From the NCBI GenBank assembly GCA_900471925.1, contig UCGV01000026.1, forward strand, positions 248,001-312,000: a stretch of 64,000 nt of DNA, given 5' to 3'. Origin of the DNA: Hyphomicrobiales bacterium. GTDB taxonomy: Bacteria > Pseudomonadota > Alphaproteobacteria > Rhizobiales > Rhizobiaceae. Below, piece after piece: positions 1-8,693 of the stretch. The notes beneath the pieces were generated by a model. The model worked only from the letters and a program-made list of their open reading frames with translations. It was not told the DNA's origin and searched no databases. Both the position numbers and the translations under genes were made by a program. How positions within the stretch are numbered: the first letter of the stretch is position 1; the number at the start of each line of letters is the position of its first letter.

Positions 1-812
1 TCGATAGCAGACCACTTGCCGGTGCCCTTCTGGCCGGCCTTGTCGAGGATCATGTCGACCATCGGCGTCTTGGAGATCGGATCGGTGGCGGCCAGAACCT
101 TCTCGGAAATTTCGATCAGGTAGGAATTCAGGCGGCCCTTGTTCCACTCTCCGAAAATGCTGGAGATTTCCGAAGCGCTCTTGCCGAGGCCGTCACGCAG
201 GATGCCGTAGATTTCGGCGATCATCTGCATGTCGGCATATTCGATGCCGTTATGGATCGTCTTGACGAAATGGCCGGCGCCGTCATTGCCGAGCCATGCG
301 ACGCAGGGGTCGCCATCATACTTGGCGGCGATCGAGGTCAGAACCTTTTCGACGCGCTTCCAGGACTCTTCCTTGCCGCCGACCATGATCGACGGGCCGT
401 GACGCGCACCTTCTTCGCCGCCCGAGACACCCATGCCGATGAAGGTCAGGCCGGTATCCTTGAGGCGATCGAAGCGGGCGACGGTGTCGCGGAAGTTGGC
501 GTTGCCGGCATCGATCATGATGTCGTTCTTTTCCAGATGCGGGCGCAGCGCCTCCATCTGCTGGTCTACCGGCTCACCGGCCTTGATCATGATGATGATC
601 GGGCGCGGCGGGCGGATCGCCTCGACGAACTCCTCGATCGTCTTGCAGGGAATGATCTGCTTCTTGAGATCGCCGGCGCTCTCGTAGAATTCGTCTGTTT
701 TTTCAGGCGTGCGGTTGAAAACCGCGATCTTGTTGCCCTTTTCAGCAATGTTGAGCGCCAGGTTGGAACCCATGACGGCAAGGCCGATCAGTCCGATTTC
801 TGCCTTTTCCAC
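1..812 (-). CDS. gnd: 6-phosphogluconate dehydrogenase (3' end outside window)
   Basis: Oxidative decarboxylation of 6-phosphogluconate to ribulose 5-phosphate with NADP+, in the cytoplasmic pentose phosphate pathway. About 270 N-terminal residues are visible of a family usually near 470. The start is GTG (810-812) with GGAGG six bases upstream (819-823). Residues 5-15 read as the Rossmann start IGLIGLAVMGSN, followed by FNRTPEKTDEF and, further on, the substrate-loop signature MGVSGGEEGARHGPS. The last visible residues include DKAGQKGTGKW, diagnostic of Gnd. The gene runs off the left edge and is divergent from an AraC-type regulator. I see no frameshift. Identification is firm; the C-terminal domain cannot be judged. 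Confidence 0.95.
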   Translation of the reverse strand, partial: MEKAEIGLIGLAVMGSNLALNIAEKGNKIAVFNRTPEKTDEFYESAGDLKKQIIPCKTIEEFVEAIRPPRPIIIMIKAGEPVDQQMEALRPHLEKNDIMIDAGNANFRDTVARFDRLKDTGLTFIGMGVSGGEEGARHGPSIMVGGKEESWKRVEKVLTSIAAKYDGDPCVAWLGNDGAGHFVKTIHNGIEYADMQMIAEIYGILRDGLGKSASEISSIFGEWNKGRLNSYLIEISEKVLAATDPISKTPMVDMILDKAGQKGTGKWSAI

Positions 813-967
813 GACAAACCTCCGATGAGTGAAATGGTGCGATGTTGTGGCACTCTCTCGGTCAAACGGCAAGGTCGCATTACTCGTTTCGCGGCGAAAA
901 AAGGCAGTCGGAACAGGCTTTTCGAATGGCCTGCGAAGCACCATATGATTTGGTTTGGGAGGCCGGG

Positions 968-1750
968 ATGACAGTCAGCACTGCCATATCAGGAGATAGC
1001 GCACCGCTTCTTGCGGCACGCGCCGGGCGCTATCGCGAATACGCGCCCTCGCCGGCCCTCGCTCCGCATTTCACCTGCCTCTGGTCGCATGAACTGAAGA
1101 CATCGGGACCGCTCGCCATCGTGCCGGACGGCTATTGCGACCTGCTTTTTGCCGGTGGCCGCCTCTTCGTCGCAGGCCCCGATCGGACCGCCGCCTTTCC
1201 GCCTGTCGTGCCCGGCACGCGCGTCCTCGGTGCCCGTTTTACGCCGGGTGCCGGTGCCGCATGGCTGAGGACACCGCTCTGCGATATCACCGGCCGCTCG
1301 ATTCCCCTGAGCGATCTCGCACCCCAAAAGGCTGCCTTCCTCGAATCCCGCCTGTCGGACTGCCCTGACACGACCGCCCTCTCCCTCTTCGCCACGCTGC
1401 TCGGCGAACTCTCGGGCGACGAGGCGGAACCCGACCCCGAGGCGAGGCTGATCTTCGCCGCCGCCAACCGAGGAGCGGGCCACATCCAGGGCCTGCAGCG
1501 GAGGCTCGATATCGGCGAAAGGCAGCTGCGCCGCCGTGCCCACCATCACTTCGGTTACGGCATCAAGACGCTGGAGCGCGTGCGCCGTCTGCAGCGCTTC
1601 ATGGCGCTCTGCGGCACGCATGAAAACCTGTCGCTTGCGGAGCTCGCCCTGGGAGCCGGTTTTGCCGACCAGGCCCATATGACCCGCGAGGTCGGCGACC
1701 TCACGACGCTGACACCCTCCGCCATGCACGATCAAATCGCTGGCCGCTGA
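968..1750 (+). CDS. AraC-family transcriptional regulator (DUF6597-like sensor plus HTH)
   Basis: A 260-residue cytoplasmic regulator. The ATG at 968 is preceded by GGGAGG (957-962), so the longer upstream open frame is unlikely to be translated. Residues 1-150 resemble the N-terminal domain often found before AraC HTH modules (VPDGYCDLLF, GARFTPGAGAAWL). Residues 165-255 form the AraC DNA-binding domain, with RQLRRRAHHHFGYGIKTLER in the first helix-turn-helix and LAELALGAGFADQAHMTREV in the second. It is divergent from gnd and sits 61 bases before an SRPBCC gene in the same direction. Controlling those neighbours is a guess from position. The ligand is unknown. Confidence 0.85.
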   Translation: MTVSTAISGDSAPLLAARAGRYREYAPSPALAPHFTCLWSHELKTSGPLAIVPDGYCDLLFAGGRLFVAGPDRTAAFPPVVPGTRVLGARFTPGAGAAWLRTPLCDITGRSIPLSDLAPQKAAFLESRLSDCPDTTALSLFATLLGELSGDEAEPDPEARLIFAAANRGAGHIQGLQRRLDIGERQLRRRAHHHFGYGIKTLERVRRLQRFMALCGTHENLSLAELALGAGFADQAHMTREVGDLTTLTPSAMHDQIAGR

Positions 1751-1811
1751 CCGTTTCGTTCAAGACGGCGTATGCTGGTCTGCTAGTCTGGCGCAAACAA
1801 AGGACAGACCG

Positions 1812-2210
1812 ATGACCACCATGCCCGCCCGCATCGTCCATCTCTCGATCAGAAGGGACTGGCGCGATGTCTATGACTTCGCCGGCAGGCCGGAAAACAT
1901 GCCTCTCTGGGCATCCGGCCTGGCAAGCGGCCTGGAACCCGATGGCGACGACTGGATTGCCCACGGCCCGCTCGGCAGCGTCAAGGTCAGCTTCGTGCCG
2001 CCGAACGAATTCGGCGTCATCGACCATACCGTCACCATCGAATCCGGCCTGCGGGTCTATAACGCGCTGCGCATCGTGCCGAATGGCGATGGCTGCGAGG
2101 TGATGTTCACGCTGCTGCGCTTGCCCGGCATGACCGACGACCAGTTTGCCGCCGATGCTGCCCATGTGCAGAAGGATCTGGCATCGCTGAAATCACTGAT
2201 GGAGAAATGA
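1812..2210 (+). CDS. SRPBCC-fold (START/polyketide cyclase-like) small protein
   Basis: A 132-residue soluble protein that fits the SRPBCC hydrophobic-cavity fold in length and pattern: a first strand ARIVHLSI, a helix WRDVYDFAGRPENMPLW, then alternating strands and a long C-terminal helix (DQFAADAAHVQKDLASLKSL). Proteins of this fold bind lipids or polyketides or act as coactivators; no catalytic residue identifies a substrate. It ends one base before the VOC gene, so the two are very probably co-transcribed and may follow the AraC-type regulator. The family call rests on pattern only. Confidence 0.7.
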   Translation: MTTMPARIVHLSIRRDWRDVYDFAGRPENMPLWASGLASGLEPDGDDWIAHGPLGSVKVSFVPPNEFGVIDHTVTIESGLRVYNALRIVPNGDGCEVMFTLLRLPGMTDDQFAADAAHVQKDLASLKSLMEK

Positions 2211-2211
2211 G

Positions 2212-2574
2212 ATGGCCGAGAACGACGCTTCGAACGACCGCCGCATCGACTATGTCGAATTCAACGTTGCCGATATCGGCGCGGCCAAGGCCTTCTACGG
2301 CTCTGCCTTCGGCTGGCGCTTCACCGATTACGGCGACAATTACTGCGAGTTCGACGATGGCAGGCTGAAAGGCGGCTTCACCAATCTGGCCCCCGTCCGC
2401 TCCAGCGGAGGCCCGCTCGTCATCCTCTACGCCGAGAAGCTGGAAGCCGTGCAGACAAGCGTCGAGAAGGCCGGAGGCAGGATTACCAAACCGATCACTC
2501 CCTTTCCCGGCGGCCGACGCTTCCATTTTCAGGATCGGGACGGTTACGAACTCGCAGTCTGGAGCAAGGACTAG
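2212..2574 (+). CDS. VOC-family (glyoxalase/bleomycin-resistance fold) protein
   Basis: A 120-residue single-module VOC protein. Its two βαβββ halves are recognisable: RIDYVEFNVADIGAAKAFYG with FGWRFTDYG in the first, and LVILYAEKLEAVQTSVEKAG with FHFQDRDGYELAVWS in the second. This subgroup is usually annotated as glyoxalase-like or extradiol-dioxygenase-like of unknown substrate. It starts two bases after the SRPBCC stop with GAGAAATGAG as ribosome site, so it is translationally linked. Its last four bases overlap the convergent PAS gene. Substrate and metal dependence cannot be read from the sequence. Confidence 0.85.
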   Translation: MAENDASNDRRIDYVEFNVADIGAAKAFYGSAFGWRFTDYGDNYCEFDDGRLKGGFTNLAPVRSSGGPLVILYAEKLEAVQTSVEKAGGRITKPITPFPGGRRFHFQDRDGYELAVWSKD

Positions 2575-3260
2575 AAACCATCCATGTTCTGGATGGTGAT
2601 CAGCGCGCCCATCACCTTCTTGCCAGCATCGTGCAGCGGCACCATGCGACAGCGCTTGCGGCTACCCTTGCGCTCGTACAAATAATCGATCGTCTCGCCT
2701 GCAAAGCAGGCATCAAGCCTGTCCTTTGCCTCGTTGGCAAAACGCTCCTCGCCGATGAATTCCATGACATGGCGGCCGATCAGCTGCATCGGCTTTCTGG
2801 AAAGATGGGCGCAATTGGCGGGGTTCGAATAGAGGTAGCGATAGTCCCTGGTCAGCACCGCCACCCGGTCCGGCAGCGATTGCAGGATCGCCGCGTTGAG
2901 GAACTGTCCGTTATCCGTATCGGGAACATAGGCCGGCGGCTGCCGGATTCTGAGCTCGGCCACCGGCGGCACCCGCCATTCCGGCGCATGTGCCCCGAAA
3001 TAGCGATCGAGCAGATAGGACAGCACGGCCGCATATTGGGTGACGAAAGTACCATCATCGGCGTCTTCGGCGATGAGGTAGCTTACAAACTGAAGTTGCA
3101 TATAGACTTCGACGAGCGTGGAGGCCCTGCAAGCAAGGATTGCCTCGACCAGCGGCTGTATATCGCGGTCCAGCGCGGCAACGCGCTCATCATCCCCTAG
3201 CCTTATTGCTTCCTCGATCTGCGCGCATCGCAAGGAAAAGGCCTTAAAAAGCTCAAGCAA
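2571..3260 (-). CDS. Stand-alone PAS-domain protein
   Basis: A 229-residue soluble protein. Residues 1-85 are helical with no recognised family. Residues 120-225 look like one PAS domain (AILQSLPDRVAVLTRDYRYL, YSNPANCAHLSRKPMQLIGR, then FIGEERFANEAKDRLDACF and a final β-strand GALITIQNM). There is no output domain, so it may sense a small molecule or redox state and act on a partner. The start is probably TTG at 3258-3260 behind a G-rich stretch; no ATG lies in a better position. It converges on the VOC gene with a 4-base overlap. Confidence 0.7.
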   Translation of the reverse strand: MLELFKAFSLRCAQIEEAIRLGDDERVAALDRDIQPLVEAILACRASTLVEVYMQLQFVSYLIAEDADDGTFVTQYAAVLSYLLDRYFGAHAPEWRVPPVAELRIRQPPAYVPDTDNGQFLNAAILQSLPDRVAVLTRDYRYLYSNPANCAHLSRKPMQLIGRHVMEFIGEERFANEAKDRLDACFAGETIDYLYERKGSRKRCRMVPLHDAGKKVMGALITIQNMDGF

Positions 3261-3458
3261 GACACCCCCACTTATCCATTTCCTGAGAAATGTCCGATCC
3301 CGGTCGAGGCTTGTGCTTTGTTTAAAGATTGCGCCTTACGGTAGGCGCATTGCGCGCCTTAGTAGCGACCGGTAACATGAACTGTACTCGGTTTCAATTG
3401 AAACGAACCTGTCGCTTTTCATCGGCAAGAAATCAGGAGCCAGATTTTACAAGTCAAT

Positions 3459-4394
3459 TTACAAGTTGACGGACCGCTTGATATCCCAGCGGTCGTGATA
3501 CCAGAGCCATTGGGCCGGATATTCACGCACCCAACTCTCCACCTTGTCGTTCATCATCTGTGCAGTGGCCGGCAGATCGAGATTGCCCTTTTCGTCGCGC
3601 GGCATCTCAAGCTTCGGCTCGATTTCCAGGCGGTAGCGGCCGCCGGGCAGGCGTATGCAGCGGGCCGGATAGACCTCGCAATTGAACTGGCGCACCAGTT
3701 TCGGCAGCAGCGGATTGGTCTTCGTCTCCAGGCCGAAAAACTTGGTCTTCAGCCCACGGCTGAATTTCTGGTCGACAAGCACACCGACGCCCTGCCCCGC
3801 TTCCAGCTGGCGGGCCAGCGCGAAGGACGAACCGGCATGCGAAGGCACCAGCTTGCCCATGCGCCCGCTTCGAAAATCGAACACCTTCTTGGCAACATAA
3901 GGGTTATTCGGCGGACGGAAGAGCACGGTGACGCTGAGGCCGAAAGCATTGCCAGCCACCGGCAGCAGCTCGAAATTGCCGGTATGGCCTGTGAAGACGA
4001 TGAAGGGGCGCGGATTGTCGCGCAATTCCAGGAAGATCGGAATACCCGACACTTCCACCCTGCCCGGCTCGGCGCTGTCAGGATCGAAATCGAAGAGCTG
4101 GTCGAGGAACACATATTCGGCCGCCAGCCGGCCCATATTGCCCCAGCTTTCGAGCGCGATCTCCTCCAGTTCAGCATCGCTCTTTTCCGGAAAGGCGCGG
4201 CGCAGATTATAAAGCATCAGCTTGTGGCGCTTCAGCCGCTTGCCGACCTGGCGCGTCAGCCAGTCGGCGAAGCGCATGGCGCCCTCAGCCGGAAAAAGCT
4301 TCAGGAAATTCAGGAAACCGAACATCAGCTGCGCCACCAGCCATTGCTGGAAGTGCCGCAGCGCCAGAACGATCCGGGTGATGAAAAGCTTCAC
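3459..4394 (-). CDS. lpxXL: Lipid A acyltransferase for the very-long-chain acyl group (LpxXL)
   Basis: A 311-residue member of the HtrB/MsbB (LpxL/LpxM) lysophospholipid acyltransferase family, at the inner membrane. The catalytic HX4E motif is present as FTGHTGNFELLP with His137 and Glu142. A hydrophobic N-terminal segment (residues 5-35) fits a membrane anchor. In Rhizobium the enzyme encoded at the end of the acpXL cluster transfers 27-hydroxyoctacosanoate from AcpXL to lipid A, and this gene occupies exactly that place, four bases downstream of the adh gene. The LpxXL assignment is therefore from family plus context. It is the last gene of the cluster. Confidence 0.92.
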   Translation of the reverse strand: MKLFITRIVLALRHFQQWLVAQLMFGFLNFLKLFPAEGAMRFADWLTRQVGKRLKRHKLMLYNLRRAFPEKSDAELEEIALESWGNMGRLAAEYVFLDQLFDFDPDSAEPGRVEVSGIPIFLELRDNPRPFIVFTGHTGNFELLPVAGNAFGLSVTVLFRPPNNPYVAKKVFDFRSGRMGKLVPSHAGSSFALARQLEAGQGVGVLVDQKFSRGLKTKFFGLETKTNPLLPKLVRQFNCEVYPARCIRLPGGRYRLEIEPKLEMPRDEKGNLDLPATAQMMNDKVESWVREYPAQWLWYHDRWDIKRSVNL

Positions 4395-4398
4395 TCGG

Positions 4399-5427
4399 TC
4401 AGTCCATCTTCAGGATGATCTTGCCGAAGATCTGGCGGCCTTCCATGCGCTCCAAGGCGCGGTCGATATCGTCGAAGCTGACTTCCGTGTCGATGACCGG
4501 ATGCACCAGGCCGCGGCCCATCTTCTGCATGGCGTCGGCCATGTTTTCCATGCGGCAGCCGAAGGAGCCGAGGAGCTTCAGCTGCTGCTGGAAGAGCATC
4601 ATCAGGTTCATCTCGGTCGATACACCCGAGGTCGAGCCGCAGGTGACGAGACGGCCGCCACGCTTCATGCAGAGCATGGAGCCTGCCCAGGTATCCTTGC
4701 CCACATGTTCGAAGACGACGTCGACGCCCTTCTTCTTGGTGAGCTTGCGCACCACACCCTCGAAACGGTCGGTGCGGTAATTGATGACGTGATCGGCGCC
4801 GAGCGCCTTCGCCTTCTCGATCTTGTCATCGGAACCGACAGTCGTGATGACGGTGCAGCCGATCTTCTTGGCAAGCTGGATCGCGGCCGTGCCGATGCCG
4901 GAGCCGCCGGCATGAACGAGGATCGTCTCGCCGGGCTCGAGCTTGGCATTGTCGAACAGCATATGCTCGACCGTGCCGAAGGTAACAGGCGCAAGGGCCG
5001 CACCGATGGCATCGACACCGGGAGGAGCCGGAACAAGCAGACGCGCCGGCAGGTTCACCTTCTCCTGCGCGAAACCATCGAGATGGAAGCCATGTACGCC
5101 GGAGACGTGTTCGCAAAGATTGTCGCGGCCTTCACGGCACGGACGGCAGAGGCCGCAGGTGCGCGCGCCGTAGATCGATACGAGCTGACCGGGCAGGACG
5201 TTCGCCACGCCGGGACCGATCGCCTCGACGACACCGGAGGCTTCCGCACCGATGACGAGCGGCATCTTGCGTTTGGCGAAAGCCATGCCGCGCCAGCCCC
5301 AGACATCGATATGGTTCAGCGCAACCGCCTTGACGCGCAGCGTCACTTCGCCGGCGGAGGGAGCTTCCGGTTCCGGCAGGTCGGTGATCTCAAGCTTGCG
5401 GTCATCGATCAGTTGCAAAGCGCGCAT
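4399..5427 (-). CDS. Zinc-type medium-chain alcohol dehydrogenase/quinone reductase of the acpXL cluster
   Basis: A 342-residue MDR-superfamily protein. The catalytic-zinc region reads NHIDVWGWRG with GAEASGVVEAIGPGV, the structural-zinc loop carries CGLCRPCREGRDNLC, and the nucleotide fold reads HAGGSGIGTAAIQLAKKIG. In the rhizobial cluster this gene is thought to help reduce the growing very-long-chain acyl intermediate, perhaps as an enoyl or ketoacyl reductase; its exact reaction is not evident here. It is four bases upstream of lpxXL and separated from fabF1 by 151 bases that hold a palindromic repeat, so expression may differ from the upstream genes. Confidence 0.9.
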   Translation of the reverse strand: MRALQLIDDRKLEITDLPEPEAPSAGEVTLRVKAVALNHIDVWGWRGMAFAKRKMPLVIGAEASGVVEAIGPGVANVLPGQLVSIYGARTCGLCRPCREGRDNLCEHVSGVHGFHLDGFAQEKVNLPARLLVPAPPGVDAIGAALAPVTFGTVEHMLFDNAKLEPGETILVHAGGSGIGTAAIQLAKKIGCTVITTVGSDDKIEKAKALGADHVINYRTDRFEGVVRKLTKKKGVDVVFEHVGKDTWAGSMLCMKRGGRLVTCGSTSGVSTEMNLMMLFQQQLKLLGSFGCRMENMADAMQKMGRGLVHPVIDTEVSFDDIDRALERMEGRQIFGKIILKMD

Positions 5428-5458
5428 GATGTATAGTTCTTTCTTCCACGCGGATCGT

Positions 5459-5542
5459 CGTCATGCTCGGGCCTGTCCCGAGCATCTGCCAGCGGTCATT
5501 GAGTGACGTAAGCAGATCCTCGGGACAAGCCCGAGGATGACG
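5459..5542. repeat. Double-hairpin intergenic repeat, copy A (RIME-like)
   Basis: Two 31-base arms (5459-5489 and 5512-5542) are inverted relative to each other and separated by 22 unrelated bases. Each arm is itself a hairpin: CTCGGG pairs with CCCGAG on the left and CTCGGG with CCCGAG on the right, with the closing pair swapped from G-C to C-G. Both arms are identical base for base to those at 49419-49504, while the centre differs. The architecture resembles the rhizobial intergenic mosaic elements (RIME). It lies between fabF1 and the adh gene, inside the lipid A operon. Confidence 0.85.
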
Positions 5543-5578
5543 TCAAAAACCACTTAATCCTAAAATCAAGGAGGGTCT

Positions 5579-6874
5579 CTAAGCCGGTTCGAGCGCCATG
5601 ACAAGGCTTGCGTTCTGCCCGCCGAAGCCGAAGGAGTTGGAAAGCACGGCCGAAACCTGGGCTTCCCGCTTCTTGTTCGGCACCACATCGAGAACGATCG
5701 ACGGATCCGGGTTGTTGTAGTTGATCGTCGGCGGCAGCGTGCCTGATAGCATCGTCTGCAGCGAGAAGACCGCCTCGACCGCACCGGCCGCCGTCAGCGT
5801 ATGGCCGATCATCGACTTGTTCGAAGACGTCGGAATAGCGGCCAGCTTGTCGCCGAAGACGGCGGACATGGAGCCATATTCCATCTTGTCATTCTCGGGC
5901 GTCGATGTGCCATGCGCATTGATATAGCCGATATCGTTCTCGCTCATGCCGGCGTCGGCAAGGGCTGCGCGCATCGTCGCAATCGCCGGGCCGCCATCGG
6001 GCGAGGAACGCGTGCGGTGGAAGCTGTCGGCCTTGTCGCCGGCACCCTTCATGATGCCGAGCACCTTGGCACCGCGTGCAATGGCTGATTCCAGCGATTC
6101 CAGCACCAGCGTCGCAGCACCCTCGGCGATGACGAAACCGTCGCGGTCTTTGCTGAACGGCTTGGACGCCTTGGTCGGCGGGTCGTTCTGCGTGGAAAGA
6201 GCAGAGAGAAGCGAGAAGCGGATCAGCGCTTCCGCACTCAGCGAACCATCGGTCGCAACCGTTAGTGCCCTTTCGGCGCGGCCCTGGCGGATCGCCTCGA
6301 TGCCGAGCTGGATCGCGGTCACACCCGATGCACAGGCCGTCGACAGCGTGATCGGCAGGCCGCGCGTGCCGAACCGGTCGGACAGGCGCTCGGAGATCGC
6401 GCCGAAGAGAGCGGCCTCATGGAAAGCCGGATCAGGACGCTGACGCATGGCGGCTAAAAACCGCTCATAGGCATCGCCCGGATGATCGGCGGCCGGCGAA
6501 CGGTCGGCAAGCTCGAAACGAGCACTCCATTCCGGCTCGATCGGCGGCGCGGCGAGAAACAGCGGGCCGTTGAAATCGCCGGAAAGATCGGCATCGGCAA
6601 GCGCCTCGATCGTCGTCTCGCGCGCAAAGGCATAGGAGCGCTCGACGGCGTTCGGCCGGGGAATGTCGATGAAATCGACCGTGCCGGCGATGCGCGTCGA
6701 AAGACCGTCGGTGGGGAACCGGGTGATTTCGTGGATGCCCGAGGTGCCGGAGGAAAGGGCCGACCAATTGTCCTTCAGGCCCTGGCCGAGCGAGGTAATG
6801 ATGCCCATGCCGGTAACCGCAACGATCGGACGGCCGAGATGATCCCTGTAAGCGGACGCTGTCATTTCAGTCAC
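5579..6874 (-). CDS. fabF1XL: β-ketoacyl-ACP synthase II-like elongating enzyme (FabF1XL)
   Basis: A 431-residue condensing enzyme with the full catalytic set: Cys181 in STACASG, His321 in NAHGTSTPEND and His358 in SMIGHTLTAAG. These residues define active FabF-type synthases that condense malonyl-ACP with an acyl chain. In the acpXL cluster it would elongate the very-long-chain acyl group on AcpXL. It begins three bases after fabF2 and is probably translated with it. Its neighbour lacks the catalytic residues, so this subunit is expected to provide the chemistry of a heterodimer (inference). Gene name is by position and catalytic completeness. Confidence 0.92.
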   Translation of the reverse strand: MTEMTASAYRDHLGRPIVAVTGMGIITSLGQGLKDNWSALSSGTSGIHEITRFPTDGLSTRIAGTVDFIDIPRPNAVERSYAFARETTIEALADADLSGDFNGPLFLAAPPIEPEWSARFELADRSPAADHPGDAYERFLAAMRQRPDPAFHEAALFGAISERLSDRFGTRGLPITLSTACASGVTAIQLGIEAIRQGRAERALTVATDGSLSAEALIRFSLLSALSTQNDPPTKASKPFSKDRDGFVIAEGAATLVLESLESAIARGAKVLGIMKGAGDKADSFHRTRSSPDGGPAIATMRAALADAGMSENDIGYINAHGTSTPENDKMEYGSMSAVFGDKLAAIPTSSNKSMIGHTLTAAGAVEAVFSLQTMLSGTLPPTINYNNPDPSIVLDVVPNKKREAQVSAVLSNSFGFGGQNASLVMALEPA

Positions 6875-6877
6875 TCC

Positions 6878-8083
6878 TCACGCTTCTGCGGAAAGAACGG
6901 CGACACCTTCGCCGCGCTGATGTCCAACTGTGGTCACGACGGCAGCCTTCGTGCCCGATTTCATCGGTGCTTCGTGCGCGGCATCGAAAGCGGGAACCTT
7001 TGCCTTGGCATCGAGGGCAAGCGCCGCAAGCGCAAGGCCGAGCGTGAACTGTGCCTCGAGCGTATGACCGGAAACGCCGCCGAAGCCGCGGATCGCAGCA
7101 CCCGGAAGCTGATGCTCCAGCACCGCCTTTTCGCGGGCGGCAAGTTCATGCATGCCGGTGGAGCCGGAGAAGACAGCCGTGCTCTCGGCCGGCAGGCCGG
7201 CGGCGGGCTTCAAAAGCCGCTCCAGGCGTATTTCGAAATTGCCGGCGGCGCGATTGCCGCGGTCGCCTTCGACAGCGCCGATCGTCGCATAGATATGCGC
7301 GCCGCGCGCTTCGGCATGCTTGCGCGATTCCAGCACCAGGAAGGCACCGGCCGAACCGGGGATCATGCCGCCGCCCTCAAGGCCGGAGCGCGACCAGAGC
7401 GGCGCCCATTCACCGCGCGTATTGGCGCCGATCGCTTCTGTCAGCAGGATCATGTCCTGCCGCTCGGCAGCAAAGGCGCCGCCGACGAGCGCGTGGGTGG
7501 ATTCGCCCGACTTGATGCGCCAGAAAGCCGTCTCGACGGCGGAAACGCCCGATGCCTCTTCGCCCATGAAAGTGCGCGAGGAGCCGGTGACCTTGTGAAC
7601 GATGGAAATATTGCCGGCAAGCAGGTTGGAAAGCTGCGCCAAGAACAGCGTCGGACGCAGTTCCGTCGTCAGCTTCTCGTTCAAAAGCAGCTCGCGGTCA
7701 TTGCGCTTCAGGCCCTCGTCGACGATCAGCGTATCGACATTGATGTCGCGCTCGCCGCCGCCGGCCGCCACGATCATGTCCATCGTGCCGCAGGCTTCCA
7801 TGTCGTCCTTGAAGCCGGCATCGTCGAGCGCCAGACCCGCGGTGAAGACACCGATGCGCTGCCAGTTTTCCATCTGGCGCTGGTCGCCGCGCTTGGCGAT
7901 CTGCTGCGACCAGTCGATCTCCGGCAGCGGATGCACCGGATAGGGCTTGAACTTCTCGGTCTCGATAATGGTCGCGGGCGCGGCATCGGCGGTCAGAAGC
8001 GCGATATGCGCATTCTTGCCGACACCCTGACAGGTTACGATGCCGACACCGGTGATGACGACATCATTGGCGGCCTTGCTCAT
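6878..8083 (-). CDS. fabF2XL: β-ketoacyl-ACP synthase homologue without active-site Cys (FabF2XL, KSβ-like)
   Basis: A 401-residue thiolase-fold condensing-enzyme homologue. Aligned by eye to its neighbour FabF1, the nucleophile position in TACASG reads GEEASG, so Cys is replaced by Glu176. The first catalytic His (AHGTST) is replaced by FSGSTG (Ser306). The second His is kept (His340 in SGHTLEAQ). This is the pattern of chain-length-factor (KSβ) subunits of type II polyketide synthases rather than of an active synthase. It lies between fabZ (adjacent, stop and start abutting) and fabF1 (3-base gap). I infer a non-catalytic partner of FabF1. Confidence 0.88.
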   Translation of the reverse strand: MSKAANDVVITGVGIVTCQGVGKNAHIALLTADAAPATIIETEKFKPYPVHPLPEIDWSQQIAKRGDQRQMENWQRIGVFTAGLALDDAGFKDDMEACGTMDMIVAAGGGERDINVDTLIVDEGLKRNDRELLLNEKLTTELRPTLFLAQLSNLLAGNISIVHKVTGSSRTFMGEEASGVSAVETAFWRIKSGESTHALVGGAFAAERQDMILLTEAIGANTRGEWAPLWSRSGLEGGGMIPGSAGAFLVLESRKHAEARGAHIYATIGAVEGDRGNRAAGNFEIRLERLLKPAAGLPAESTAVFSGSTGMHELAAREKAVLEHQLPGAAIRGFGGVSGHTLEAQFTLGLALAALALDAKAKVPAFDAAHEAPMKSGTKAAVVTTVGHQRGEGVAVLSAEA

Positions 8084-8578
8084 CTATTCACTCCCCTGGG
8101 CTTTCGCCCCCTGCGCAGCGATGGCATCCATCAGGCCCACCTCTTGCGCACGTTTCTTGACGATATCGCCGAGCGGAATTTCGCTGAACGGCATGGTGCG
8201 CAGCTTGAGCTGCGCATCGCAGACCTTCTTGCCGCCGCTGGTGATCTTTGCCTTGGTGACGGCAAAACCGGAGCCGTCATGTTCGAGGAAGGCCTCGATA
8301 TCGAGCACCGCTTCCGGCTCGACGAAGGTGCGCATCTTGGCGCCATCGACGGACATCAGGAAGGGCATGGAGGAAAAATCGGTGGCGGCCAGCACCAGCA
8401 TGCCCGAAGCCTGCGCCATGGTTTCGATCAGAAGCACGCCGGGAACGAGCGGCATGCCCGGAAAATGCCCCTCGAAAACGGGGCTTTTGGCCGGCACGAC
8501 CGAGCGCGCAACGAGCGTGCGCTTCTCAAGGTCCACCGCCTCGACGCGGTCAATCATCTGGAAATATTCCAGCAGCAT
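8084..8578 (-). CDS. fabZXL: 3-hydroxyacyl-ACP dehydratase of the acpXL cluster (FabZ-like)
   Basis: A 164-residue hot-dog-fold dehydratase. The ATG at 8576-8578 follows GGAGAAG and is preferred over a longer arginine-rich extension. The active-site helix reads EGHFPGMPLVPGVLLIETMA with His38 and Glu52, spaced 14 residues as in FabZ. It would remove water from 3-hydroxyacyl-AcpXL during elongation of the 27-OH-C28 chain. It sits 115 bases downstream of acpXL and abuts fabF2. Its position in the cluster distinguishes it from the housekeeping FabZ, which is elsewhere in the genome. Confidence 0.93.
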   Translation of the reverse strand: MLLEYFQMIDRVEAVDLEKRTLVARSVVPAKSPVFEGHFPGMPLVPGVLLIETMAQASGMLVLAATDFSSMPFLMSVDGAKMRTFVEPEAVLDIEAFLEHDGSGFAVTKAKITSGGKKVCDAQLKLRTMPFSEIPLGDIVKKRAQEVGLMDAIAAQGAKAQGSE

Positions 8579-8693
8579 CAGTCTTCTCCGGCGCAACGCG
8601 CAAAAAGCCCGTCGGAAGGCCTACTTAGGAACAAAATCGCCCGGCCGCCATATCAACGGCGGCAGGGCGTGAAAAAAAGATGATGATGTTGCT

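Noticed and set aside
842..967. Extended N-terminus of the AraC-type regulator
   Set aside because: The ATG at 968 has a good GGGAGG site; the extra 42 residues have no matching domain.
4222..5436. A 404-codon plus-strand frame opposite the dehydrogenase and lpxXL
   Set aside because: It is antisense to two genes with intact catalytic motifs and has no signature of its own.
6482..8683. A 733-codon open frame on the plus strand opposite fabF1, fabF2 and fabZ
   Set aside because: It crosses three well supported genes on the other strand and has no recognisable domain.
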